Assembly: GCF_018362975.1 (NCBI RefSeq)
Contig: NZ_CP074371.1
Coordinates: 1,116,001-1,180,000, forward strand
Length of the DNA: 64,000 nucleotides
Origin: Nocardia tengchongensis
GTDB taxonomy: Bacteria > Actinomycetota > Actinomycetes > Mycobacteriales > Mycobacteriaceae
Direction: 5' to 3'
Made by a program: the position numbers and the translations under genes
Part shown: in pieces, positions 8,664 to 19,815 of the stretch
How the letters are laid out: the number at the start of each line of letters is the position of its first letter
How positions within the stretch are numbered: position 1 is the first letter of the stretch
The notes under the pieces: generated by a model
Told to the model about the DNA's origin: nothing
What the model saw: only the letters and a program-made list of their open reading frames with translations
Database searches by the model: none

Positions 8664-10004
8664 ATGACACACCCGGGATTCACGCCCACCCAGCTCGCGG
8701 CCCGCGCCGCCTACCTGCTGCGCGGCAACGACCTGGGCACCATGACCAGCGCGGCGCCCAGACTGTATCCACACATGTGGAGTTGGGACGCGGCCTTCGT
8801 GGCGGTCGGGCTGGCGCCGCTCAGCGTGGAACGCGCAGCGTTGGAACTGGACACCCTGCTGTCGGCGCAGTGGCGCAACGGCATGATTCCGCACATCGTC
8901 TTCGCCAACGGGGTGGACGGTTACTTCCCCGGGCCCGCCCGCTGGGAATGCCGCCGCCTCGCCGCCGACGCGCCCGACGGTCCCGACACCTCCGGGATCA
9001 CCCAGCCGCCCGTGCATGCCATTGCGGTGCAACGGATTCTGGACCACTCCCGCCGGCACGGCCGCAGCACCCGCGCCGTGGCCGAGGACTTCCTGAACCG
9101 GCGCTGGCCCGATCTGATGCGCTGGCACCGCTGGCTGGCCTACGCGCGAGACCCCAAGCAGCACGGCCGGATCACGCTGTACCACGGCTGGGAATCGGGC
9201 ATGGACAACTCGCCGCGCTGGGATCGCGCCTACGAAAACGTGATTCCGGGCCCCGACCTGCCGCCCTACGAGCGCGCCGACACCCAGGTGGTGGGCGATC
9301 CCACGCAGCGGCCCTCCGACCGCGAATACGACCGCTACCTGTGGCTGCTCGAACAGATGCGCCGGGCCGGCTACGACGACTACCAGCTCGCCTCCACCAT
9401 GAGCTTCGCGGTCGAGGACGTGTTCGTGACCGCCATCTTCGCGCTGGCCTGCGATGTGCTGGCCAATATCGGCGAGGACTACAAGCAGCCGCACGCGGAC
9501 GTGCGCGAGCTCTACGAATGGGCCGACTACTTCCGCGCGGGCGTGGTCGCCACCACCGACGCGCGCAGCGGCGTGGCCCGCGATTTCGATGTGCGCGCGG
9601 ACAAGTGGATCGACACCGAGACCCTCGCCTGCTTCGCGCCGCTGATCAGCGGCGGGCTGCCGCGCGACGCCGAACGGCGGCTGCTGCGCCTGTTCGAGGG
9701 CCCGCGCTGGTGCGGGCACCCGGACCTGCGCTACGCACTGCCGCCCTCGACCTCTCCGGTGTCGCGGGACTTCCGCTCCCGCGAATACTGGCGCGGCCCG
9801 GTGTGGCCGGTGATCAGCTGGCTGTTCTCCTGGGTGTTCGCCCGTCGCGGCTGGGCGGAACGCTCGTTCATGCTGCGCGCCGAAGGGCTGCGGCAGGCCA
9901 GCGACGGCAGCTTCGCCGAGTACTACGAGCCCTTCACCGGCGAGCCGCTGGGCAGCATGCAGCAGTCCTGGACCGCCGCATCGGTCCTGGACTGGCTTGG
10001 CTAA
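8664..10004 (+). CDS. ggh: Glucosylglycerate hydrolase-like GH63 enzyme
   Basis: A 446-residue (alpha/alpha)6-barrel glycoside hydrolase without signal peptide. Segments such as LYPHMWSWDAAFVAVGLAPL, the catalytic-region SGMDNSPRWD (about residue 180) and REYWRGPVWPV with a late EYYEPFTGEPLG match the mycobacterial glucosylglycerate hydrolase group, which frees glucose and glycerate from the compatible solute glucosylglycerate during recovery from nitrogen limitation. Length equals that of the characterised Mycolicibacterium hassiacum enzyme as I recall it. The ATG at 8664 is chosen since homology begins immediately; a longer open frame upstream has no ribosome site. Neighbours do not include the glucosylglycerate synthesis genes, so the function rests on sequence similarity only. 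Confidence 0.82.
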   Translation: MTHPGFTPTQLAARAAYLLRGNDLGTMTSAAPRLYPHMWSWDAAFVAVGLAPLSVERAALELDTLLSAQWRNGMIPHIVFANGVDGYFPGPARWECRRLAADAPDGPDTSGITQPPVHAIAVQRILDHSRRHGRSTRAVAEDFLNRRWPDLMRWHRWLAYARDPKQHGRITLYHGWESGMDNSPRWDRAYENVIPGPDLPPYERADTQVVGDPTQRPSDREYDRYLWLLEQMRRAGYDDYQLASTMSFAVEDVFVTAIFALACDVLANIGEDYKQPHADVRELYEWADYFRAGVVATTDARSGVARDFDVRADKWIDTETLACFAPLISGGLPRDAERRLLRLFEGPRWCGHPDLRYALPPSTSPVSRDFRSREYWRGPVWPVISWLFSWVFARRGWAERSFMLRAEGLRQASDGSFAEYYEPFTGEPLGSMQQSWTAASVLDWLG

Positions 10005-10070
10005 CGATTGGCGAATTAACCGGTCGCGCCTTCACCGCTCGGGAGCGGGTTCGGCCTAGCGTTTCAGGGC

Positions 10071-10799
10071 ATGACCGGACGCACACTGAAGAAAGTGCTT
10101 ACTGTCGCGGCTGCAGGCATCCTGATGGCTACCCCTGCCGGGGTGGCCGCCGCCGATATCGAGGGCCCCGATGTGGCCTCCTGGCAGCATCCCGGCGGCG
10201 GCAGCATCAACTGGTTCGGCGTGCGGGCGGCCGGATACTCGTTCGCGATGCTCAAGGCCACCGAGGGCCTCAACTACGTGAACCCGTACTTCGTGCAGGA
10301 CAGCCTGGCGATGCGGGTGGCCGGAGTCGCGCGCGGCACCTACCATTTCGCGCGCCCCAACCTGCTCCCCGAGGCGCAGGCCGCCTTCTACTCCGCGCTG
10401 GTGCTGGGCCAGAACGGGCCGATGGACCTGCCGCCGGTGCTGGACCTCGAGGATTCCGGCGGGCTGCCCCCGGCCGCGCTGATCGACTGGACCCACCGCT
10501 ACCTGAACACGGTCCGGGCGCTGACCGGGCGCATGCCGATCATCTACACCTATCCCCGCTTCTGGCAGACGGCCATGGCCGACTCCAACGAGTTCACCGC
10601 CTACCCGCTGTGGATCGCGGACTATCGCGGCAACGACAACCCCGAGGTCCCCGGCGGCTGGCCGCACTGGACCTTCTGGCAGACCACCGACGCCGGCCGG
10701 ATCCCCGGCATCGGCGCGGGCGTCGACCTCAATGTCTACAGCGGAGCCCAGGGCGATTTCGCCCGCTACGCCAACCTGCCCTTCGCGGGCAGCAGCTAG
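10071..10799 (+). CDS. Secreted GH25 family lysozyme
   Basis: A 242-residue exported muramidase. The N-terminus [20 protein letters not shown] with cleavage near GVAAA is a classical signal peptide. The GH25 barrel follows with the catalytic-site segments PDVASWQHP (about residue 34), KATEG (about 63), YHFARP, VLDLED (about 124, catalytic Asp and Glu region), YTYPRFW and LWIADY (about 182). These enzymes hydrolyse the beta-1,4 bond between N-acetylmuramic acid and N-acetylglucosamine. There is no cell-wall binding domain. The stop codon overlaps by three bases the stop of the convergent amino-acid ABC ATPase gene, with no visible terminator between them. Confidence 0.9.
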   Translation: MTGRTLKKVLTVAAAGILMATPAGVAAADIEGPDVASWQHPGGGSINWFGVRAAGYSFAMLKATEGLNYVNPYFVQDSLAMRVAGVARGTYHFARPNLLPEAQAAFYSALVLGQNGPMDLPPVLDLEDSGGLPPAALIDWTHRYLNTVRALTGRMPIIYTYPRFWQTAMADSNEFTAYPLWIADYRGNDNPEVPGGWPHWTFWQTTDAGRIPGIGAGVDLNVYSGAQGDFARYANLPFAGSS

Positions 10800-11521
10800 A
10801 GCACCTGCGAGAGGAACTGGCGCAGCCGAGGGGTTTCCGCGTTCTCGAACAACGCCTCGGGTGTGCCGGTCTCCACCACCTGACCGTGGTCCATGAAGAC
10901 CACCCGGTCCGATACCGAACGCGCGAAGCTCATCTCGTGGGTGACCACGACCATCGACATGCCGCCGCCCGCCAGCTCCGACATGAGCGCGAGCACGCCC
11001 TTGACCAGTTCCGGGTCCAGCGCCGAGGTGGCCTCGTCGAAGAACATGATGTCGGGCTTCATGGCCAGCGCACGCGCGATGGCGACGCGCTGCTGCTGAC
11101 CGCCGGACAGCGCGGACGGGCGGGCATCCGCCTTCCCGGCCAGGCCGACCGCCTCCAGCTGCTGCACGGCCAGGGTCCGGGCCTGCTCCTTGGACAGGCC
11201 GTGCAGTTTGCGCGGGCCCAGCGCCACATTGTCGGCGACGGTCCGGTGCGGGAACAGGTTGAAGTGCTGGAACACCATGCCGATCCGCTGCCGCAGCCGG
11301 TCGGGGTTCTCGGCGAGCACCGACTTGCCGTCCAGCAGGATGTCGCCCGAATCGGGTTCGTGCAGGCGGTTGAGCACCCGCAGCAGCGTGGACTTGCCGG
11401 AGCCGGACGGGCCGATCACCGTGGTCGTCTTGCCCGCGTCCACGTGCACGTCCACGCCGCGCAGAATCTCGGTGCGGCCCAGCGTCAATCGCAGGCCGGT
11501 GCCGGTGAGGGAGGCACTCAT
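10796..11521 (-). CDS. Polar amino-acid ABC transporter ATP-binding protein
   Basis: A 241-residue ABC ATPase of the GlnQ/HisP group. Walker A is GPSGSGKST (about residues 37-45), the Q-loop is in [11 protein letters not shown], the signature is LSGGQQQR (about 141), Walker B is [12 protein letters not shown] (about 160) and the switch His is in VVVTHEM. HFNLFPH and ATSALDPE are typical of polar amino-acid importers. The ATG overlaps the stop of the upstream binding-protein/permease gene by four bases, so the two are translationally coupled and together make a complete importer. The open frame extends far upstream without a stop, but that part is an artefact of the permease gene in another frame. 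Confidence 0.92.
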   Translation of the reverse strand: MSASLTGTGLRLTLGRTEILRGVDVHVDAGKTTTVIGPSGSGKSTLLRVLNRLHEPDSGDILLDGKSVLAENPDRLRQRIGMVFQHFNLFPHRTVADNVALGPRKLHGLSKEQARTLAVQQLEAVGLAGKADARPSALSGGQQQRVAIARALAMKPDIMFFDEATSALDPELVKGVLALMSELAGGGMSMVVVTHEMSFARSVSDRVVFMDHGQVVETGTPEALFENAETPRLRQFLSQVL

Positions 11522-13341
11522 GCTCCACGCCCTTCCGTGATGACGGCCTGTTCGACGGGGTCGGCGGGATCGTTCCCGCCCGGGCGGCCGTCGCGCATGC
11601 GCTTGTCGATGTAGTTGACCAGGTGCGTGAGCGGCACCGTCAGCAGCAGATACACCAGGCCGGCCGCCACCAGCGGCGACAGATTCCCGGTCTGCGCGTT
11701 GAGATCCCGGCCCACCGCGAACAGTTCCCGCTGGCTGGCCAGCAGGCCCAGGAAGTAGATCAGCGAGGAATCCTTGATCAGCGCGATGAACTGGTTCATC
11801 AGCGCGGGCAGCACCCGGCGCACGCCCTGCGGGATCACCACCAGGGTCATGGCCTGCCGGTACCCGAACCCGATGGCGCGGGCCGCCTCCAGCTGCCCGG
11901 CCTCCACCGACTGGATGCCGGATCGGAAGATCTCGCCGATATAGGCCGAGGCCAGCAGCCCCAGCGCCACCGCGCCCAGCCAGTACGGATTGTTGCCGGT
12001 GACGCCCTTGACCACCGGGCCGACACCCAGTCCGATGAGCAGGATGATCACCACGGCGGGCAGACCGCGGAAGATGTCGGTGTAAACCCGTGCGGGCCAG
12101 CGCAACCAGCGGGTGCGGGAGATGCCCGCCACCGCCAGCAGCATGCCGAGGACAGTGCCCAGCAAACCCGAAACCAGTGCCAGGATCAAGGTATTGGGCA
12201 GACCGGTTTTGATCAGATCCGGGAAAGCCTTGCGGTACAGGGACCAATCGAAGAACGTGTCCTTCAGCTGCCGCAGCGTCGATTTCGGCTGCGCCGCGGC
12301 ACTGCCCGTCTTGTCCCCCGCATGCTCGGCCGCGATCTTGGCGAAGTCCGGAAGCTGCGGCGGCGCCACGGCTTTGGAGCCGGGCTTCCAGCCCGGCGGC
12401 AGCTCGCGCGGCACCCAGTTCTCGTACAGCTTGGCGTAGGTGCCGTCCGCGATCACCGCGTCCAGCCCGGCATTGAGCGCGTCGGTGAGCGGCTGATGGC
12501 CCTTGCGCACCGCCCAGGCGGTGAAGTTGTTGACGCTGAAGGTGTTCTGCACGATCGAGGTCGGATCGCCCGGCTTGATCGCGCCGATGGCCTGCTGCGA
12601 GGGCGCGACCCAGGCGTCGATCTGCCCGGACTTCAGGTTCGCGTAGGCGGTGTTGTAGTCGGGGAACTTCACCGGGTCCAGGTGCAGTTCGTTGACCACG
12701 TACTCGTCCTGCACGGTGCCCTGCACGACGCCGATCCGGTTGCCCCGGTGCAGATCCGGGAAGCCGTGGATGGCGCTGCCGTCGGGCACCACCAGCGAGA
12801 AGTAGCCGAAGTCGTAGCCGTTGGTGAAGTCGACCAGCTGCCGGCGGGCATCGGTGGTGGTGATGCTGGAGGAGCCGATGTCGAAGCGGCCGTTGGCGAC
12901 CTGCGCCAGCAGGCCCGCGAACTCGGTGCCGGTGAACTCCACCTGCAGGCCGAGCTTCGCGCCGATCGCCTCGAGCAGTTCGTTGTCGAACCCGGTGAAC
13001 ACGCCCTTGGAGTTGACGCAGATGCTCGGCGGCGCGTCCGAGAGCGTGCCGACACTCAGCTTGCCGGGCGTGAGCAGCCCCAGCTTGCTGATGTCGATCT
13101 TGTCCAGCGGTTCGGTGGCCGCCGTGGTGAACCGGTCCGCGCTGGGGTTCTGCTGTCCCGACGCCAGATTGGTCGGTGCGGCGCTGGCCGCGGCCGGCCC
13201 CGGCGGCGAACACAGATCACGGTCGTCGGCCGCGGCGCCGCCCGCCCCGAGGGCGGCGACGCCGAGCAGACCAACCAGCAAAACTCCCGCGAGGGCCAGG
13301 ATGCGCGGGGGACGACCCGGTCGCTGCCGCAAGGAAACCAT
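11518..13341 (-). CDS. Fused binding protein-permease of a polar amino-acid ABC importer
   Basis: A 607-residue two-domain protein. An N-terminal signal or anchor helix (about residues 13-36) is followed by a periplasmic-type SBP_bac_3 domain (about 92-320), with [30 protein letters not shown] and [12 protein letters not shown]. After a linker an HisM/GlnP-type permease follows (about 375-585), with helices and the EAA loop [19 protein letters not shown]. Fusion of receptor and permease in one chain is known in a minority of GlnP-type importers and removes the need for a free lipoprotein receptor. The coupled ATPase is encoded next. The ligand is probably a polar amino acid such as Glu or Gln; nothing in the sequence decides which. 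Confidence 0.87.
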   Translation of the reverse strand: MVSLRQRPGRPPRILALAGVLLVGLLGVAALGAGGAAADDRDLCSPPGPAAASAAPTNLASGQQNPSADRFTTAATEPLDKIDISKLGLLTPGKLSVGTLSDAPPSICVNSKGVFTGFDNELLEAIGAKLGLQVEFTGTEFAGLLAQVANGRFDIGSSSITTTDARRQLVDFTNGYDFGYFSLVVPDGSAIHGFPDLHRGNRIGVVQGTVQDEYVVNELHLDPVKFPDYNTAYANLKSGQIDAWVAPSQQAIGAIKPGDPTSIVQNTFSVNNFTAWAVRKGHQPLTDALNAGLDAVIADGTYAKLYENWVPRELPPGWKPGSKAVAPPQLPDFAKIAAEHAGDKTGSAAAQPKSTLRQLKDTFFDWSLYRKAFPDLIKTGLPNTLILALVSGLLGTVLGMLLAVAGISRTRWLRWPARVYTDIFRGLPAVVIILLIGLGVGPVVKGVTGNNPYWLGAVALGLLASAYIGEIFRSGIQSVEAGQLEAARAIGFGYRQAMTLVVIPQGVRRVLPALMNQFIALIKDSSLIYFLGLLASQRELFAVGRDLNAQTGNLSPLVAAGLVYLLLTVPLTHLVNYIDKRMRDGRPGGNDPADPVEQAVITEGRGA

Positions 13342-13425
13342 GGCAAACCACCCTAGTGGGGTGGGATCGCAATTCCAGGGTTACCCTCAGCCCGATTCGG
13401 AAGCCCGCACCGTCCTGGCCTGGGC

Positions 13426-14202
13426 CTATCCCTGATTCACGCGATCACGCCAGGCCACCGCCTCCTGGACGTGTGCGGTGTCGTAGTCCGGTCCGCCGGT
13501 GCCCACCGTGAACAGGGTGACCCCCGCCGCGTGGTAGTCCTCGACCTTGTCCAGACCGGGCCAGGCCACCGACTTCTCGATGGCGGTGGCGTCGGTGCCG
13601 ACCTCGGCGCAGTGCTCGCCCAGGATGCCGATCTTGCGCCGCAGCACATCGAGGTCGGAGAAGCTGTGCCAGATGTCGGCGTGCTGCGCGACCTGCCGCA
13701 GCGTCTTCCTCTCCCCGCCGCCGCCGATCAGGATGGGGATATCACGCACCGGCTGCGGATTCAGCTTGGCCAGCCGATCGGCGATCCGGGTCATCGAGTC
13801 CTTGAACAGCGCGAGACGGCTTCCGGCCGTGCCGAATTCGTAGCCGTACTGGTCGTAGTCCTTCTCGAACCAGCCCGCGCCGATGCCCAGGATCAGCCGC
13901 CCGTTGCTGATGTGGTCCACGGTGCGCGCCATATCGGCCAGCAGGTCCGGATTGCGATAGCCGCCGCCGGTGACCAGCGCGCCGAGCTGCACCCGCTCGG
14001 TCTGTTCGGCGATCGCACCCAGCATGGTCCAGCACTCGAAGTGCGCGCCCTCGGGATCCCCGTACAGCGGATAGAAGTGGTCCCAGTTGAAGACGATGTC
14101 CACCCCGATGTCCTCACACCGCCGCACCGCGTCCCGGATCAACCCGTACCCGGGCGCGTGCTGGGGCTGAAGCTGAACGCCGATACGAACAGGTCGAGTC
14201 AT
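13426..14202 (-). CDS. LLM class F420-dependent oxidoreductase
   Basis: A 258-residue luciferase-like TIM-barrel protein. Features include the N-terminal RIGVQLQPQHAPGY, VFNWDHFYPLYG, the strand-loop GALVTGGGYRNPDLLADMARTVDHIS and LILGIGAGWFEKDYDQYGYEFG, which are characteristic of actinobacterial F420-dependent LLM enzymes. IPILIGGGGERKTLR contributes phosphate-binding glycines. The substrate is unknown. In M. tuberculosis an LLM oxidoreductase (Rv0044c) lies between leuS and ino1 on the same relative strand, so this is probably the orthologue in a conserved order. The start at 14202 is directly preceded by GAGTACGTC, a weak ribosome site. Confidence 0.88.
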   Translation of the reverse strand: MTRPVRIGVQLQPQHAPGYGLIRDAVRRCEDIGVDIVFNWDHFYPLYGDPEGAHFECWTMLGAIAEQTERVQLGALVTGGGYRNPDLLADMARTVDHISNGRLILGIGAGWFEKDYDQYGYEFGTAGSRLALFKDSMTRIADRLAKLNPQPVRDIPILIGGGGERKTLRQVAQHADIWHSFSDLDVLRRKIGILGEHCAEVGTDATAIEKSVAWPGLDKVEDYHAAGVTLFTVGTGGPDYDTAHVQEAVAWRDRVNQG

Positions 14203-14398
14203 GACGTACTCCTCGTCGCCGTTAGGAAGTCCGTTTCGAGGCTACCGGTATCGATTCGATCCGGTCCGCCTACGATCGTGCCCGGAACCGCTCCTCGGGC
14301 GTTCCGGGGTGAAGCCCCCGGGCGTCCCGAGAGTCGGTTCTAACCCCTGTACTACGGATCGTCCGGCACGTTCCTGCCGGTGAAGGGAAGTGTCAACC

Positions 14399-15469
<1,071 letters not shown>

Positions 15470-15479
15470 CGGGCAGGTC

Positions 15480-15992
15480 TCACGAATGGCGGCGGGCTTC
15501 CCGCCGCCATTCGTCGTTCACCCGGATACGCAGGTTCTCCAAGGGCACCTGGTTTCCCGAGGCGCTGCGCAGTTCCGCGCGGACCGGCTCGCCGGTCGAA
15601 TCCTCGAGCCGCTCCAGCGGCGCGGGCCCGTCCTGCAGGTACTTGTCGCCCCACTGCCACAGCGCGACGACCGCGGGCAGCAGATCCAGTCCCATCTGCG
15701 TGAGCACGTACTCGTTGCGGGTGCGCATGCCCTCTTCCCGATAGGGCCGCTTCTCGAGCAGCCCGGCCTCGACGAGCTTGCGCAGGGCGCTGGAGGCGGC
15801 CGCGTCGGTGATCCCCACCCGCGCCGCGAACCCGTCGAAGCGCGTCGTGCCGTAGTACGACTCGCGCAGGATCAGCACGGCCGAGCGGGTGCCGACGATG
15901 TCCATCGCCTTGGCGATCGAACAGCCCTGCGGCTTCCACGAGCTCAGGTCGCTGAGTTTTCCTTCCAGTACGGCCGACATGGCGTACATCAT
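15480..15992 (-). CDS. HxlR family transcriptional regulator
   Basis: A DNA-binding protein of about 170 residues with the HxlR winged helix. The conserved opening CSIAKAMDIVGTRSAVLILRE, the recognition-helix region FDGFAARVGITDAAASSALRKLVEAGLLEKRPY and the RNEYVLTQMGLDLLPAV wing follow the family pattern, and the N-terminal Cys is the position that senses oxidants or electrophiles in several HxlR proteins. The start is uncertain: ATGs at 15992, 15989 and 15980 and a GTG at 16013 are all in frame without a clear ribosome site. It is divergent from a thiolase gene, which it probably regulates from the 80-base region between them. Confidence 0.83.
   Translation of the reverse strand: MMYAMSAVLEGKLSDLSSWKPQGCSIAKAMDIVGTRSAVLILRESYYGTTRFDGFAARVGITDAAASSALRKLVEAGLLEKRPYREEGMRTRNEYVLTQMGLDLLPAVVALWQWGDKYLQDGPAPLERLEDSTGEPVRAELRSASGNQVPLENLRIRVNDEWRREARRHS
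15482..15514. terminator. Bidirectional hairpin between sugC and the HxlR gene
   Basis: A perfect 15-base inverted repeat (15482-15496 with 15500-15514) with loop CTT lies 12 bases after the sugC stop. It overlaps the last codons of the minus-strand HxlR gene, so it is both coding and a plausible terminator for sugC. It is followed by CGTT only, with no long T run. Confidence 0.6.
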
Positions 15993-16073
15993 ACATTGCT
16001 GACTTGCCCTCACTATTGCCAGCTCTTACTCTGACTATAGAGCGATCAAGTTAGATGCCTGGAAGGAACGTCA

Positions 16074-17243
16074 ATGAGAGACGCAGTCATCGTCGAGGCC
16101 GTCCGCACCCCCATCGGCAAGGGCAAGGCCACCGGCGCCCTGCACGGCGTGCACCCCGCCGACCTGCTCGCCCACAGCCTGCGGGAGGTGGTCCGGCGCA
16201 GCGAGATCGATCCGGCGCTGATCGACGACGTGATCGGCGGCGTGGTCACCCAGGTCGGCGAACAGGGCTCCAACCTCACCCGCCGCGCCGCCCTCGCCGC
16301 CGGATACCCGGAGTCGGTTCCCGCCACCACGGTGGACCGGCAGTGCGGCAGCAGCCAGCAGGCCATCCACTTCGCCGCCCAGGGCGTCATCGCCGGGGCC
16401 TACGACATCGTGGTGGCCGCGGGCGTGGAATCCATGAGCCGGGTTCCCATGGGCGCCAACCTGATCGGCGCCGAGGACATCGCCGGCGTCGGCTTCGCCG
16501 AACGGTATCCCGAGGGCCTGGTGCCGCAGGGCATCAGCGCCGAACTCATCGCGGCCAAGTGGGGCCTGACCCGCACCCAGCTCGACGAGTTCGCCCTGGC
16601 CAGCCACGAAAAGGCCGCTGCCGCAACCAAGAACGGCGCTTTCGAAGCCCAGCTCTCCCCCTTCAACGGTCTCTCCGAAGACGAGGGCATCCGCGTGGGC
16701 AGCACGCTCGAGAGCCTGGCCGCGCTGCGCCCCGCCTTCTACAGCGAGGAGATGGCCGCCCGCTTCCCGCAGATCGGCTGGAACATCACCGCCGCCAATG
16801 CCAGCCAGATCAACGACGGCAGCGCCGCCACCCTCATCATGACCAGCGAACGCGCCGCCCAGCTCGGCCTACGCCCGCTGGCCCGGCTGCACAGCTTCGC
16901 CGTCGCCGGCGACGACCCGCTGCTGATGCTGACCGCGGTCATCCCCGCGACCCGAAAGGTGTTGCAGCGCTCCGGACTCGACCTCGCCGACATCGACCTC
17001 TTCGAAGTCAACGAGGCCTTCTCCTCCGTCGTCCTGGCCTGGGCCCGGGAAACCGGCGCCGACCTGTCCAAGGTCAACGTCAACGGCGGCGCCATCGCCC
17101 TCGGCCACCCCCTGGGCGCCTCCGGAGCCCGCCTGGCCACCACCCTCGTCCACGCCATGCACGACCGCGGCGCCCGCTACGGCCTGCAAACCATGTGCGA
17201 GGCCGGCGGTCTGGCCAACGCCACCGTCTACGAACGCCTCTGA
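16074..17243 (+). CDS. Acetyl-CoA acyltransferase (thiolase)
   Basis: A 389-residue type II thiolase that cleaves 3-ketoacyl-CoA or condenses two acyl-CoA units. The nucleophilic Cys is in TVDRQCGSSQQAIH (about residue 89), the second active-site region is VNEAFSSVVLAW, the catalytic His is in GGAIALGHPLGASGARL (about 345), and the final Cys is in MCEAGG (about 377). Length and motifs are complete. GGAAGGAACG gives a good ribosome site before the ATG. The gene is divergent from the HxlR regulator, and no other beta-oxidation gene is adjacent, so its substrate class cannot be stated. It ends three bases before the convergent membrane-protein gene. Confidence 0.92.
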   Translation: MRDAVIVEAVRTPIGKGKATGALHGVHPADLLAHSLREVVRRSEIDPALIDDVIGGVVTQVGEQGSNLTRRAALAAGYPESVPATTVDRQCGSSQQAIHFAAQGVIAGAYDIVVAAGVESMSRVPMGANLIGAEDIAGVGFAERYPEGLVPQGISAELIAAKWGLTRTQLDEFALASHEKAAAATKNGAFEAQLSPFNGLSEDEGIRVGSTLESLAALRPAFYSEEMAARFPQIGWNITAANASQINDGSAATLIMTSERAAQLGLRPLARLHSFAVAGDDPLLMLTAVIPATRKVLQRSGLDLADIDLFEVNEAFSSVVLAWARETGADLSKVNVNGGAIALGHPLGASGARLATTLVHAMHDRGARYGLQTMCEAGGLANATVYERL

Positions 17244-17246
17244 ACC

Positions 17247-18186
17247 TCAGCCGATGGCGGTGGCGACCAGGACGTGTCCCGCGCCGCCCCGCGACCAGGA
17301 TCAACGGCAGCGCGATCGCCGTCCAGATCCAGGCGCGGCGACCGGTCATGGCCGCCACCGAGGCGAGCACCATGGCGCCGACCAGCGCCAGAAACATGCC
17401 GCCACCGCCGATCAGCAAGCCCCACAGGGCCGAGGCGGGCGGGCGGATGACGATGCACTGCACCGAGAAGTCCTTCTTCGCGGTGCAGCGGTTGTGGACC
17501 AGGTCGAACAGCTTCGCGAACAGGTCGTAGGCCCAGCCGAACGCGGCGATCACGCTGAGCAGATAGAGGCCCAGCGAGAGCACGATGTCCTTGCGGTTCA
17601 ACGACTTACGCTCGCCAGCCGGAACGGGCTGCGCCGGCGCAGCCGCCTCCGCCGGTGGCAAGGTGGCCGGCATGGTCCGATCATCCTCGCCGGGCCGGAA
17701 CTGCGATGCCACCGGAGCCCATGGCTCCGGCATCATTTCGGTGTTGATCGACTGAGCCGCATCCGCGGGCGACTGCGGCGGACCATAATTCGCGCCCGGA
17801 GTGCGCGAGGACTGCCGCTGTTGTCCGAGGGGCGCTCGGCCCTGCGGTCCGGGCCCGCCGGGGAATCGCTGTGTGGGACCGGCTGCGGCCTGGGGCGCGC
17901 GCGGGTCCGGGGGCATACCGACCGGACCGCCCGATCGTGGTGGTGCACCGGCATTTCCAGGAGCCTGCCGACCGCCCTTCGGCATGGTCGGCCCGGCCGG
18001 ATCCATCGCACCGGGCCGTAGCGGCGCTTGCGGTGGCGGCGGTGGCGGGACGCCCTGCCCACCGGGTGGCAGGGTCGGGCCCTCCGGACCGGCCAGGTTC
18101 GGCACATCCTGCGGTCCCGGCCGGCCCGGTCCGGGCGGCTGCGGCCCCCGCGACGCCGGGCGGCGGGGCTCGTTGGGCGGGTTCAT
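17247..18186 (-). CDS. Proline-rich membrane protein, frameshifted near its C-terminus
   Basis: About 313 residues. The first 185 are low-complexity, rich in Pro, Gly and Gln with acidic patches, and look disordered and cytosolic. Three hydrophobic helices follow (DIVLSLGLYLLSVIAAFGW at about 200, ALWGLLIGGGGMFLALVGAMVLASV and AWIWTAIALPLILVAG), with an extracytoplasmic loop holding two Cys (HNRCTAKKDFSVQC). In the C run at 17287-17290 one base is extra; removing it ends the protein as VAGGAGHVLVATAIG with a stop at 17247, instead of running on into antisense of the thiolase gene. The layout is common in Nocardia and mycobacteria but I know no function. It has no operon partner. Confidence 0.7.
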
Positions 18187-18308
18187 GATTGCGTTCTCCC
18201 CCGAGGCGCAGGTGACTGGAGCCGAAGATAGCTTCCCTCGGCATTGTCGCCGGGACCGGGCCGCGCCGCCACCTCGGGCCGGCCGGGCCGGTGGGTAGGG
18301 TGCGGTGG

Positions 18309-19286
18309 GTGAGCGACAGCGCGGTGGATTTCGACTCGGCGGTGGTCTACGCGATTCCGATGCGAACCCGGTTCCGGGGGATCACGGTGCGCGAGGGCCT
18401 GCTGCTCCCCGGCGCCGCCGGATGGGGCGAGTTCTGCGCGTTCCCGGAGTACGACGATCGGGAGGCGGCGGCCTGGCTGGCCACCGCGGTCGAGCAGGCG
18501 GCGGTGGGATGGCCGGAGCCGGTGCGGGATCGGGTGCCGGTGAACTGCATCGTGCCCGCGGTCGGGCCGGAGCAGGCGCACCGGATCGTGGCCGAATCGG
18601 GCTGCCGGACCGCGAAGGTGAAGGTCGCCGACCACCCGGACTCCCTGGGCGAGGACCTGGAGCGGGTCGCGGCGGTGCGCGACGCGCTGGGGCCGGACGG
18701 GGCGGTGCGGGTCGACGCCAACGGCCTCTGGGATGTGGATACCGCCATCGACCGGATCGTGCGGATCGACCGGGCCGCAGGCGGTTTGGAGTACGTCGAG
18801 CAGCCGTGCCGGACGATCGAGGAACTCGCGGCCGTGCGCAAACGCGTGGACGTGCGCATCGCGGCCGACGAGTCCATCCGGCGGGCCGAGGATCCGCTGC
18901 GCGTGGCGGTGGCGGGCGCGGCGGACGTGGCGGTGCTGAAATGCACTCCGCTGGGCGGGGTCCGGCGGGCGCTCGAGGTCGCCGACGCCGCGGGACTGCC
19001 GTGCCTGGTGTCGTCGGCGCTGGAGACCAGCGTCGGGCTGGCCGCGCAGGTCGCCCTCGCCGGGGCCCTCCCCCATCTCGATTTCGCCTGTGGCCTGGAC
19101 ACTTTGTCGCTGCTCACCGGGGATGTGGTGACCACGCCGCTGCGTCCGGTGGACGGCTGGCTGGAGGTGCCCCGCACGCCCCCGGCGCCGGACCCCGAAC
19201 TGCTCGAGCGCTACCGCCACCCCGACGCCGAGCGCACCCAGTGGTGGCTCCAGCGCCTGGCCCGGGTCCGGAAGCTGCTGCCCTAG
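18309..19286 (+). CDS. menC: o-Succinylbenzoate synthase
   Basis: Enolase-superfamily enzyme of menaquinone synthesis that dehydrates SHCHC to o-succinylbenzoate. The 325-residue protein keeps the catalytic set: Lys pair in TAKVKV, metal ligands Asp in VDANGLW, Glu in EQPCRT and Asp in AADES, and the second Lys in VLKCTPLGG. The N-terminal capping region (AIPMRTRFRGITVREGLLL) is the actinobacterial MenC type. The GTG at 18309 is used because the alternative at 18291 overlaps its ribosome region (GGTAGGGTG). No other men gene is in the window. In dipeptide epimerase relatives the same barrel is used, but the sequence fits MenC better. Confidence 0.88.
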   Translation: MSDSAVDFDSAVVYAIPMRTRFRGITVREGLLLPGAAGWGEFCAFPEYDDREAAAWLATAVEQAAVGWPEPVRDRVPVNCIVPAVGPEQAHRIVAESGCRTAKVKVADHPDSLGEDLERVAAVRDALGPDGAVRVDANGLWDVDTAIDRIVRIDRAAGGLEYVEQPCRTIEELAAVRKRVDVRIAADESIRRAEDPLRVAVAGAADVAVLKCTPLGGVRRALEVADAAGLPCLVSSALETSVGLAAQVALAGALPHLDFACGLDTLSLLTGDVVTTPLRPVDGWLEVPRTPPAPDPELLERYRHPDAERTQWWLQRLARVRKLLP

Positions 19287-19291
19287 TCCGG

Positions 19292-19804
19292 TCAGGCGAT
19301 GCGGACTCCACACGAGTACATCGTGGTCCGCAGCAGCAGGGCGGCTTCCGGGCCGATGACACCGTCCACCAATTCCAGGTAGCGGGCACAGAATTGGGGG
19401 CCGTGCGGCGCCACCTCGGTCGGTTCCGGATCCAGGTGGTGAGCCAGCTCGTGCAAGATCACCAATTCGCGCAGCGCCCAGGCACTTCCACCGGCGTGTA
19501 GCGGAATCGCGAGCACCGCCCCCGCCGATTCGTAGTGGGCGGCCTTCGCCCCGGCCCGCGCCCGCACCGTCACCGGCAGCGCCGCCCGTTCCCACTGCGC
19601 GCGCACCCAATTCAGCGCCAGCACCCGTTCGGTGTACGACTGCACCGATTCCACCGACGCGAACCGCCGCTCGACCGGCAAAGTCAGGTGCGAACCGTGC
19701 AATTCCACCGTCCGCGTCCCGAATTCGTCGGCGCGCTCGAACATTCCGCGCACCAGCCCCTCGGCGTCGTACACCAGGGACCGTTGCGCATCCCGGACCG
19801 CCAT
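19292..19804 (-). CDS. TIGR04338 family zinc metallohydrolase
   Basis: A 170-residue single-domain protein with a zinc-binding HELAHHLDP motif (about residue 111), Glu being the catalytic base, preceded by ALRELVIL. This gluzincin-like arrangement and the N-terminal RDAQRSLVYDAEG match TIGR04338, a family restricted to Mycobacteriales. No signal peptide is seen, so it acts in the cytoplasm. It follows the DUF2786 gene by 11 bases on the same strand, an arrangement I recognise from mycobacteria and Nocardia, where the two seem to be a functional pair of unknown purpose. It converges with menC, whose stop is five bases away. Confidence 0.85.
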   Translation of the reverse strand: MAVRDAQRSLVYDAEGLVRGMFERADEFGTRTVELHGSHLTLPVERRFASVESVQSYTERVLALNWVRAQWERAALPVTVRARAGAKAAHYESAGAVLAIPLHAGGSAWALRELVILHELAHHLDPEPTEVAPHGPQFCARYLELVDGVIGPEAALLLRTTMYSCGVRIA

Positions 19805-19815
19805 GCGCGCGTTCG

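Noticed and set aside
15993..16073. Operator for the HxlR regulator in the divergent region
   Set aside because: Two ACTAT direct repeats and a TATAGA box are visible, but spacing and symmetry are too weak for a confident site.
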